Source: JAJYLM01 sp964547905
Lineage (GTDB): Bacteria; JAMCPX01
Direction of reading: 5' to 3'
DNA: 64,000 nt
Assembly: GCA_964547905.1 (NCBI GenBank)
Contig: CAZJPN010000089.1
Coordinates: forward strand, 43,766 to 107,765
In this document: positions 9,655 to 17,016 of the stretch, in pieces
Position numbering within the stretch: the first letter of the stretch is position 1
Layout of the letters: each line of letters begins with the position of its first letter
Program-made: the position numbers and the translations under genes
The notes under the pieces: generated by a model
What the model saw: the letters and a program-made list of their open reading frames with translations, nothing else
Database searches by the model: none
What the model was told of the DNA's origin: nothing

Positions 9655-10167
9655 TTATTCCCATGACACTATATCCGTCTTCCTTTCCTTGAGCCTTTCA
9701 TTGAATTTCTCAACTACGACATCAGGGACAAGATCCCTTACAGAACCGCCGAGCGAAAGTATCTCTTTTATTATACTTGAACTCAAAAAAGAATACTTAC
9801 CCTCGGTCATCATAAAGACGGTTTCAAGCTTGCCGTTCATCTTCTTGTTCGCCAAAGACATCTGAAGTTCAAATTCGAAATCTGCAACTGTTCTCAATCC
9901 TCTCAATACTATCTCCGCATTCTTTGATTTAACATAGTCCACGAGGAGACCCTTGAAAGATTCTACCACGACTCTTTTCTCGTTCTTGAATATTTCATTT
10001 AAAATGCTCACGCGCTCTTCTATGGAAAAAAATGATTTCTTGCCGGATTGGTTGTAAGAAATAGCAATTATAATCTTATCAAAGAGTTTCAGACCTCTTT
10101 CTATAATATTTATATGACCGTAGGTTATAGGATCAAAAGATCCCGGGTATACGGCTGTCTTTATCAT
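9655..10167 (-). CDS. coaD: Phosphopantetheine adenylyltransferase
   Basis: A 170-residue enzyme of the penultimate step of CoA synthesis, joining ATP and 4'-phosphopantetheine to dephospho-CoA. The nucleotidyltransferase start YPGSFDPITYGH includes the (T/H)xGH motif at residues 15-18. RGLRTVADFEFELQM and the YSFLSSSIIKEI segment are diagnostic of CoaD. The size is normal for the hexameric bacterial enzyme. The ATG lies 1 base past the rsmD stop and is preceded by AGGAGG inside rsmD, so the pair is translationally coupled, a very common bacterial arrangement. Confidence 0.95.
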   Translation of the reverse strand: MIKTAVYPGSFDPITYGHINIIERGLKLFDKIIIAISYNQSGKKSFFSIEERVSILNEIFKNEKRVVVESFKGLLVDYVKSKNAEIVLRGLRTVADFEFELQMSLANKKMNGKLETVFMMTEGKYSFLSSSIIKEILSLGGSVRDLVPDVVVEKFNERLKERKTDIVSWE

Positions 10168-10168
10168 G

Positions 10169-10723
10169 TTAATGCCTCCTCGCTATGGTAAGGTAGGTAT
10201 CTCCGTATCTATACGTCTTCATCGTCATATCCAAATTTACCCCCTGTAAAATATTCCTTACCGTTCCGTCATGTTCTATACCTATTATGAACGAATCTTT
10301 CATTATTTTCCGATTCAGCATATCGGATAGAATATCCGTATATGCATAAACATCTTTGTAAGGCGGATCGACATAAGCTATGTCGAACTTTATATTTTTC
10401 TTCTCTATCTGTTCCATTGCTCTCATTACATCCATCATTATAACTACATATAAATTGCTGTCCATGAATGCAAGGTTTTTTGATAATAATGTTGATACAG
10501 CCTTTGAACGCTCTATAAAATATACCTTGTGCGCTCCACGGCTCAATGCCTCTATACCGATTGCTCCTGTCCCTGCATACATATCAAGAAAAGCTGCATT
10601 CTGAATATCCTGCCCCACGATATCAAAAAACGCCTCCCGTATCTTTGCAAGAGTTGGCCTCACCAAGCTATCGTCCGGGCTTTTTAGCCTCCTTCCTTTA
10701 TGGATTCCGCCGATTATCTTCAT
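10169..10723 (-). CDS. rsmD: 16S rRNA m2G966 methyltransferase RsmD
   Basis: A 184-residue SAM-dependent methyltransferase for guanine 966 of 16S rRNA. It has the N-terminal GGIHKGRRLKSP segment with VRPTLAKIREAFFDI, the SAM-binding motif FLDMYAGTGAIGIEA near residue 45, and the catalytic DPPY motif at about 118-121. It directly precedes coaD. No Shine-Dalgarno sequence is visible; the ATG follows 10 bases after the hairpin that ends the upstream degP-type operon, so the leader must be very short or the gene is read through from upstream. Confidence 0.93.
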   Translation of the reverse strand: MKIIGGIHKGRRLKSPDDSLVRPTLAKIREAFFDIVGQDIQNAAFLDMYAGTGAIGIEALSRGAHKVYFIERSKAVSTLLSKNLAFMDSNLYVVIMMDVMRAMEQIEKKNIKFDIAYVDPPYKDVYAYTDILSDMLNRKIMKDSFIIGIEHDGTVRNILQGVNLDMTMKTYRYGDTYLTIARRH

Positions 10724-10732
10724 ATGAAAACA

Positions 10733-10760
10733 GTAAGGGCGGGTTAAAACCCGCCCTTAC
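10733..10760 (-). terminator. Strong hairpin ending the ABC-DUF1844-HtrA operon
   Basis: A 13-bp perfect inverted repeat (10733-10745 and 10748-10760), largely G:C, lies 40 bases past the protease stop codon. On the minus strand it is followed by TGTTTT, a short U run. The site sits directly before the rsmD start, so termination here would separate the two operons, though read-through may supply rsmD. Confidence 0.75.
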
Positions 10761-10799
10761 GTAAACTATTATCTAATAATATTCGAATCATACAACATT

Positions 10800-12326
10800 T
10801 TACTGTGCCGTCATAGCAACATAGATATTTGCATTGCCTCTGGTTATAAGCAACGAAACCATTTCGCCTTTCTTTACGGATGACATGACTTTGCTGTAAT
10901 CCTCCACGTTGTTTATATCCTTTTGGTTCACCTGCTTTACGATATCACCTTTCTCTATACCTGCCATATCAGCCGGACTTCCCTCTGCAACATTCGTTAC
11001 GACAATGCCTTTATCGGTTTGCATGTTGTATTCTCTTTGAACATCCGGGGTAATATTGCTGACGGTTATCCCGAGTTTTTTCTCACTGACATTTTCCTCT
11101 TTGGGCGCAGCAATGCTGGCAACTTCGGTCTTTGACGGTAATTCTCCAACCGTAACTTTGATTGTCTTTTCTTTGCCCTGTCTTAATATCTTGACATCGA
11201 TTTTGCTGCCAATGGGTGTATTGGATACAATCCATGGCAGATCATCGGCATTCTTAACTTCTTTACCGTCGAATTTGATTATGACATCACCCTGTTTTAT
11301 ACCGGCTTTATCTGCAGGACCATCTTTTATTACCTTTGTTACAACAGCACCTTTCTGATCCCGTTTCAAACGAAACGATTCGGCAAGATCCGGGCTTATG
11401 TTTTGTATATAAACACCAAGCCATCCTCTTATAACCTTACCGTGCTCTATGAGCTGCGGTATTATAGTTTTGGCTACATTTATCGGTATGGCGAATCCAA
11501 TCCCCTGACCAATACTCGGTGCTATGATAGCCGTACTTATACCTATCACCTCGCCGTTAAGGTTAAATACGGGTCCGCCGCTGTTACCTCTGTTTATTGC
11601 CGCATCCGTTTGCAAGAATTGGTCGTAATTGCTCGAACTTAGTCTCCTTCCCTTGGCACTTATTATACCCGCAGTTACCGTGTGATCAAGCCCGAATGGA
11701 TTGCCTATGACAACTACCCAATCGCCAACCTGGACTTTTGCTGAGTCACCAAGATATGCCACATCAAGCGGTTTTTTGGGCACAACCTTCAACAGTGCTA
11801 AATCGGTCTGAGGATCAGCCCCGATAATCTTTGCTGTGTACTGATCCCCGTTATCGGTTATCACCCTTATATCGGTCATGCCTGCTATTACGTGGTTGTT
11901 GGTAAGTATATATCCTTCTTTGTTTATTATAAACCCGGACCCAAGCGCATGTTCCTTGTATTCTTGAGGTCCCTGAGGTCCCATGAACTGTTCAAAAAAA
12001 TGCGGTCCGAAAAACTGTTTAAACTGTTCTCCCATAGGACCAAACTGCTGCATTGTGGGATTGGTCTTTATAATCTTTGTTGTAGATATGTTTACTACAG
12101 CACCCTTAACCTTATTCACAAGTGGAGCAAAAGATGCCGGCACATAAGCCTCTGGTGATGAAACATCCTGTGCTTGACCTACAGCCGGTTTCTCACTCCA
12201 TATTTTTGTCTCCGTAGCTCTGGTAACTGTTGTAATATTCATTCTTGCGGCAAGTATCAATCCTGCCACAACAGATGCTACTACAAGTACCCCAATGCCT
12301 AATATTGTATAACCTTTCTTTTTCAT
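10800..12326 (-). CDS. HtrA/DegP-family periplasmic serine protease with two PDZ domains
   Basis: A 508-residue trypsin-like protease/chaperone for misfolded envelope proteins. Residues 1-28 form a basic start and one hydrophobic helix, either a signal peptide or a membrane anchor; no lipobox is seen. The catalytic triad is H145 (LTNNHVIAG), D175 (TDLALLKV) and S249 (GNSGGPVFN). A Met/Phe/Gln-rich insert at 90-120 matches the LA-loop region of DegP. Two PDZ domains follow at about 290-385 and 410-505. AGGAGG precedes the ATG. It is the last gene of the ABC/GldG/DUF4340/DUF1844 operon and ends before a strong hairpin. It may be DegP- or DegQ-like; the choice between them is not possible by eye. 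Confidence 0.93.
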   Translation of the reverse strand: MKKKGYTILGIGVLVVASVVAGLILAARMNITTVTRATETKIWSEKPAVGQAQDVSSPEAYVPASFAPLVNKVKGAVVNISTTKIIKTNPTMQQFGPMGEQFKQFFGPHFFEQFMGPQGPQEYKEHALGSGFIINKEGYILTNNHVIAGMTDIRVITDNGDQYTAKIIGADPQTDLALLKVVPKKPLDVAYLGDSAKVQVGDWVVVIGNPFGLDHTVTAGIISAKGRRLSSSNYDQFLQTDAAINRGNSGGPVFNLNGEVIGISTAIIAPSIGQGIGFAIPINVAKTIIPQLIEHGKVIRGWLGVYIQNISPDLAESFRLKRDQKGAVVTKVIKDGPADKAGIKQGDVIIKFDGKEVKNADDLPWIVSNTPIGSKIDVKILRQGKEKTIKVTVGELPSKTEVASIAAPKEENVSEKKLGITVSNITPDVQREYNMQTDKGIVVTNVAEGSPADMAGIEKGDIVKQVNQKDINNVEDYSKVMSSVKKGEMVSLLITRGNANIYVAMTAQ

Positions 12327-12336
12327 TCAATCCTCC

Positions 12337-12771
12337 TTATTTTTTCCCTTCCGAAACTAAAACGTATCTCATTCTTAAATCGAAAAGCACATTATCCAGC
12401 ATCATTGATTCATCATTGTTAAGATTACCCGTCGTCTTTTCCTTAAGAAGTTCGAGAATATCTATAGTCTGTCTTGCAGCACCAAGATCTTTTTTAATAA
12501 TATTCGTCTGTGGATCCGCCACGGCACCAAGCTGTATCAGCGTTGTACCTGCGAGAGAATTTATCAGATCAATAAAACTTATCTTAAAACCTTGATTTGA
12601 TATAACATCTTCCTGTTCCTGTGCATTTTCTGTTTTATTGGAACTAACATCATTATTGAGTGCTTCATCCTTGGCATGTTCTTCTTGCACATTGCTACCA
12701 TCTTCCATAGTATTATCGCTCATTTTAAATCGTCTCTTGTCATTTACTTTAATATCATCGTTTTCCGTCAT
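12337..12771 (-). CDS. DUF1844 protein
   Basis: A 144-residue protein whose C-terminal half (from about residue 62) carries the DUF1844 pattern: INSLAGTTLIQLGAVADPQT followed by KKDLGAARQTIDILELL and LDNVLFDLRMRYV. The N-terminal 60 residues are acidic, polar and probably disordered. The start was placed at the ATG at 12771, after GGGGGTGATAG; the frame stays open 16 codons further up, inside the DUF4340 gene. It overlaps that gene by 17 bases and ends 10 bases before the protease. DUF1844 has no established function; it is widespread in deltaproteobacteria and Planctomycetes. Confidence 0.85.
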   Translation of the reverse strand: MTENDDIKVNDKRRFKMSDNTMEDGSNVQEEHAKDEALNNDVSSNKTENAQEQEDVISNQGFKISFIDLINSLAGTTLIQLGAVADPQTNIIKKDLGAARQTIDILELLKEKTTGNLNNDESMMLDNVLFDLRMRYVLVSEGKK

Positions 12772-13714
12772 GACTATCACCCCCGTTATTTCGGTACATA
12801 TCCCGAATAGGCGTTTCAAACACCGCGGTTATATATTTATTTATAACATAAACTTCCGGCCTTCCTGTGACCATTGCGTATACACTATTTTTATCCACGT
12901 TCTTGCCTATTTCAATATTGTACTTCTTATTATCCATACGTACTATGCTAATAACTTCTAACGGCTTTTCAAGTCCCATACCTTTCAAATCCGTAACATC
13001 GTCAATAATATTGGTTGCATTCATATTGGTTAGCTGAAAGGCCATCTCATCGAATACGGATGTTTTTAACCTGTTGTAAGAAGGCTTCGTGAAAACCCAT
13101 GTTTTTTTCTCTTTTTTAAGGGTATATACAGGCTTCGAATCCTTTGTAAAAGAAATGGACGCTATATCATTCTGTGTTAATTTTATAAGACTTTTGTTCC
13201 TGAGCTGAAACAGGGTGCTATCGAGCTGCTTTCTGAGCCATCCCGCTATAGTAAATACACCCGGTATGCCGTTTTTAGCCACTGCATAGGAGTACTTTCC
13301 CAGTGGGGTAGCAGAACCTATCTGCAGACCATAAATTTGTTTATTCGATAATGTTACCGTTGCTGTTATTGAAGCAGGGCTTAGACCAAATGCCGCGGGT
13401 GTTCCATTGCCTATTTTCTTATTGTACCGGAGTGTTGCAAAAGAATTCAACAATGTATCGATCACGGTTGTATCGGCATCGGTATTGACGGGATATGAGA
13501 TTAACCAGTTACCGTTTGTATCTTTCTTTATAACAAAATCGCCATTTTTATTACGTATATTTATTGCGTTCACATTGCCGATGTTGTTTATATTAAAAAC
13601 CTTCTTGACATGAAGCTTTTCGACGGCTTTATGCCTGGGGTTTATTACAAAGACAACTGCCACAATAGCCAAAGCCAAAACCGCTGTAAGATACACTGTA
13701 AGTTTGATATTCAT
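12755..13714 (-). CDS. DUF4340-domain membrane-anchored protein
   Basis: A 319-residue protein with one N-terminal membrane helix at about 6-25 and a large exported part. The exported part has the DUF4340 pattern: paired beta-rich repeats with WLISYPVNTDADTTVIDTLL and IGSATPLGKYSYA segments. DUF4340 proteins are usually found next to GldG-like ABC components, as here: the GldG-like gene ends 10 bases upstream. It probably acts as the periplasmic accessory of that transporter. AGGAGGGG precedes the ATG. Function beyond this association is unknown. Confidence 0.82.
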   Translation of the reverse strand: MNIKLTVYLTAVLALAIVAVVFVINPRHKAVEKLHVKKVFNINNIGNVNAINIRNKNGDFVIKKDTNGNWLISYPVNTDADTTVIDTLLNSFATLRYNKKIGNGTPAAFGLSPASITATVTLSNKQIYGLQIGSATPLGKYSYAVAKNGIPGVFTIAGWLRKQLDSTLFQLRNKSLIKLTQNDIASISFTKDSKPVYTLKKEKKTWVFTKPSYNRLKTSVFDEMAFQLTNMNATNIIDDVTDLKGMGLEKPLEVISIVRMDNKKYNIEIGKNVDKNSVYAMVTGRPEVYVINKYITAVFETPIRDMYRNNGGDSHDGKR

Positions 13715-13723
13715 TTTCCCCTC

Positions 13724-15241
13724 CTATAATCTCTTCATCCTCAGATAAGCAAGTATCGCTCCGAAGAATAACAAGACCGGGATCAATACGACTGTCAGAT
13801 AGAAGATCATATTCCCCTGCCTTGCGGTAAGAAACATCTGCTGATTGGCTGTTGCCTTTGGCCTTATGGTGATAAGGTTCTCCTCTTTTACAAGCCAGCT
13901 TACCGTATTCATAACAAGGTCCCTGTTAAAAAGCGCATTTATATACTTGTTCGATGCAATTTTTGATGTTCCAAATACTGCTATCCTCGCAACATTATTC
14001 CCGGACTTTATAGTGCCTGCTACGGCAACACTTACCGGTCCCCTGATATCCGAAGGACCGAACCGTGCTGTTCCTTTATCAAAAAGTTCTTTAAGATTCG
14101 TATCAGTCCAGCTTGTCTTGCTCGTTATGGCAATGGGTACAATATCTATATCGGTACTATGTGTTTTTGACTCTTCAACGGTTCTTACCAAAGGAAAGAT
14201 CGTTGTACCCTTAAAATCTTTTGTTATTCTGCTTTCCTTGCTATAATCGGTCACGATGGGTTCCACCCCAAGACCTGGTCCCTGAAACAATCTTACGACC
14301 TGATCGAGTACAACATTGTTTCCGATTTTAATACCATAATTTGAAAGCATTTCTGATATGCCGGTATGTGTACGTGGATCTATCATTACAAAAAGGTGCC
14401 CGCCTGCATCAACATAAGATGTTAAGGCATGTACTTCTGCAGGCAAAAAAGGCTTTACAGCACCAGACTCTATTACCAGTGTACACGATGATGGGATAGT
14501 TGCTACGGAAGGTAAAAGTAAACTCTCGACCTTATAGTCCTGATCCTCTAAAGCCTGTTCAAAATCATTATAACCGTCAACACCCGTGGCATCCGATAGG
14601 TCTCTTTCTCCATTACCGGTAAGGTAACATACATTTATAATACGGTTCCTCAGTATTTTTACTATAGCGTTTGTTATACCATTTTCACTGGACTGCTCTG
14701 TTTTTATTGTTTTATCGCCATACTGAATAACAATGGTTCCATTTGTGTTTATGCCGTAACTCTTTGCAATTGTCGGCTCTTTATCCGGATCTATAACCTC
14801 GTAGTGAACCTTTTTGCTGGCATACGCATACTCCGATAATAGATCCCTTATGTTTGAACCTGTACCTTCCTGAAAAAAAGCCGTTATATTAATTCTTTGT
14901 TTGAGCCGGCTCAAAACATTGTCTGTTTCCTTTGAAAGCGTAAATTGCTTGTTGGACGTAAGATCCCACCTGTAGTAATACTCGGTTGAAACATAATTGA
15001 CAACACTTATGATGCCAAGCACAACAATGACGAGTACGATCAAGTTTATGCCGTAAAGAAGGTGCCTTAGTCCTGATCCCTCTTTAAACTTGCGTCTATA
15101 AATAACAGTCCAAAACATGAGGAGTAAAAGCCCAATCGAAATCAATACTATTGCCCATACATTCCAGGACGATACCACAAGGCGTATAAACCCTCCACCT
15201 ATAATAAACAATACACCGGCAATCCATAGTACCGTTTTCAT
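13724..15241 (-). CDS. GldG-like ABC-transporter-associated protein
   Basis: A 505-residue membrane protein with two N-terminal helices (about 5-25 and 30-48), a third at about 68-88, a long soluble periplasmic part and one C-terminal helix at about 478-498. The soluble part has the GldG/DUF4350-like pattern, including YVDAGGHLFVMIDPRTH around residue 275. In Bacteroidetes GldFG forms a transporter needed for gliding; outside that phylum the same module is widespread with no known substrate. GGAGG precedes the start, and the gene begins 4 bases after the permease stop. Involvement in motility here is not supported by any other gene in the window. Confidence 0.8.
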   Translation of the reverse strand: MKTVLWIAGVLFIIGGGFIRLVVSSWNVWAIVLISIGLLLLMFWTVIYRRKFKEGSGLRHLLYGINLIVLVIVVLGIISVVNYVSTEYYYRWDLTSNKQFTLSKETDNVLSRLKQRINITAFFQEGTGSNIRDLLSEYAYASKKVHYEVIDPDKEPTIAKSYGINTNGTIVIQYGDKTIKTEQSSENGITNAIVKILRNRIINVCYLTGNGERDLSDATGVDGYNDFEQALEDQDYKVESLLLPSVATIPSSCTLVIESGAVKPFLPAEVHALTSYVDAGGHLFVMIDPRTHTGISEMLSNYGIKIGNNVVLDQVVRLFQGPGLGVEPIVTDYSKESRITKDFKGTTIFPLVRTVEESKTHSTDIDIVPIAITSKTSWTDTNLKELFDKGTARFGPSDIRGPVSVAVAGTIKSGNNVARIAVFGTSKIASNKYINALFNRDLVMNTVSWLVKEENLITIRPKATANQQMFLTARQGNMIFYLTVVLIPVLLFFGAILAYLRMKRL

Positions 15242-15245
15242 ATAA

Positions 15246-16022
15246 CTACCTCCATCTCTCGGATTCTAAAACCCTGTGCGTAAGGAACAGAAAAAAGAAT
15301 ATAAAGCTAAGATAATATACTATATCCCTTGTATCTATAAGCCCTTTTAAAAAATCCTGAAAATGCTGGTCTATAAGTGATATGTAAACAAGAAAAGCAG
15401 ACACGGCTGGACTTGCATCATGGGATACCCAGCCGATAGCCCAGAACAGAAGCAGTATACCGAATGTAATAACAGCGGCAACTATTTGATTTTCTGTTAT
15501 GCTCGAGGCAAACATACCGACCGAGATCATCGAAGCACCAAGGAAAAACATACCTATATATGTAGTTATCATAATGCCTGTATCAGAAGATGCATAAGAA
15601 CCGAGAATAAACGGTACCGACAGTGTAAGAACAAGCATTGTTATAAAAACAAGGCATGCAGATATGAATTTTCCCAGCACAATCTCGGTCAGGGTAACCG
15701 GCGATGTCATGATAAGCTCTTTGGTCCCATTTCTTTTTTCTTCTGCATAAGACTTCATGGTAATGATAGGAATGAGTAAGAGCAATATCACGCCAAGATT
15801 CGCATAGAGCGGTTGTATGATGAAATTACCTATATTCAATGCGGGGATTGCTCCCTGGTATCTCATAAACTGAAGGCTCAAAAAGTTGTAAAGCTGTATT
15901 CTTACATAGAAGAAGTATCCGGTCAGGAGTGAAAAAATGGCGAGTATCACATAAGCTATAGGCGATGCAAAGTATGAAATAAGCTCCCGTTTGACGATTG
16001 CCCATATTCTTGCCGGGTTCAT
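15246..16022 (-). CDS. ABC-2 type permease (GldF-like)
   Basis: A 258-residue integral membrane protein with about six hydrophobic helices. The motif AEEKRNGTKELIMTSPVTLTEI, here around residues 90-112, is the characteristic ABC-2 cytoplasmic loop of GldF-like permeases. It starts in an ATGA overlap with the ATPase and ends 4 bases before the GldG-like gene, forming a complete ATPase-permease-GldG-DUF4340 exporter set. The first helix lies after the WAIVKRELISYFASP segment. Substrate unknown. Confidence 0.88.
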   Translation of the reverse strand: MNPARIWAIVKRELISYFASPIAYVILAIFSLLTGYFFYVRIQLYNFLSLQFMRYQGAIPALNIGNFIIQPLYANLGVILLLLIPIITMKSYAEEKRNGTKELIMTSPVTLTEIVLGKFISACLVFITMLVLTLSVPFILGSYASSDTGIMITTYIGMFFLGASMISVGMFASSITENQIVAAVITFGILLLFWAIGWVSHDASPAVSAFLVYISLIDQHFQDFLKGLIDTRDIVYYLSFIFFFLFLTHRVLESERWR

Positions 16023-16951
16023 TGTACACCTCCTCTGTCCTGAGAGATCAGCCTTATATACTCATCTTCTAAATTAACAGCTCTGGATGAGAATTCAGAA
16101 ATCCCATATCCGGCCTTGAATATCTTATCCGTTATCAATTCGGGGGCCTTAAAATCAGCGTTTGTCTTGATTGTAAACGTATTGTTTTCTTTCATCACAT
16201 CTTTTATACCCGATATGGATTCCAAAAGCCCGACAATACTATTGTCCGTCTGCGTTGTAACAAGACGGTAAACCTTATCGCCATGAAGATCAACCTGGGA
16301 TAGATTATAATCTCCTCCGCTCAGCAGCCTTCCATCGTTTATTATAACAACCCTGTTGCATGTTACGGTTACCTCCGGAAGTATATGCGTGCTGAGTATA
16401 ATTGTATGATCTTTACCGAGTTCTTTGATAAGGTTTCTTATTTCTATGATCTGCTCCGGATCAAGCCCGACTGTCGGTTCATCGAGTATAAGTATTGGTG
16501 GATCGCTTAAGAGTGCCTGAGCAATGCCCACCCGCTGCCTATACCCCCGCGATAGGTTGCCGATAATTCTTTCCTTTACCTTATCAAGGTTTGCCTGCTT
16601 TATAACTCTTTCTATCGCAGAATCCATCGGGGCACCAAATAACCCTTTTATACCTGCCATAAACCTGAAATATCCGAGCACCGTCATTTCAGGATATGCG
16701 GGTGCAAGTTCCGGCAGATAACCTATAGAACTTTTCACTTTAATGGGATCTTTTCTAATGTCATAACCGTTGACTGTTACATCTCCACCCGAGGGAGACA
16801 AGTATCCTGTTATTATTCGCATTGTCGTTGTCTTACCTGCACCATTTGGACCAAGGAAACCCAGCACACCACCTTTTTCAATTTTTAAAGATATACCGTT
16901 AAGAACGGTACGATCACCGTATCTTTTTGTTATTTTGTTCAACTCAATCAT
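16019..16951 (-). CDS. ABC transporter ATP-binding protein
   Basis: A 310-residue ATPase of the ABC-2 exporter class. Walker A GPNGAGKTTT lies near residues 35-44, the signature is LSRGYRQRVGIAQAL, Walker B is ILILDEPTVGLDP, and the switch histidine is in LSTHI. A regulatory C-terminal region of about 90 residues follows. The ATG at 16951 was chosen because GAGGAAGGGG lies correctly before it; a GTG three codons upstream is less likely. It is the first gene of the six-gene operon that ends with the HtrA protease. Only 65 bases separate it from clpA on the same strand. Confidence 0.92.
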   Translation of the reverse strand: MIELNKITKRYGDRTVLNGISLKIEKGGVLGFLGPNGAGKTTTMRIITGYLSPSGGDVTVNGYDIRKDPIKVKSSIGYLPELAPAYPEMTVLGYFRFMAGIKGLFGAPMDSAIERVIKQANLDKVKERIIGNLSRGYRQRVGIAQALLSDPPILILDEPTVGLDPEQIIEIRNLIKELGKDHTIILSTHILPEVTVTCNRVVIINDGRLLSGGDYNLSQVDLHGDKVYRLVTTQTDNSIVGLLESISGIKDVMKENNTFTIKTNADFKAPELITDKIFKAGYGISEFSSRAVNLEDEYIRLISQDRGGVQ

Positions 16952-17016
16952 AAAATACACCCCTTCCTCAAATTAAGAGAGATTTTATCGGAGACATAAA
17001 AAAGAATTGTACTACT

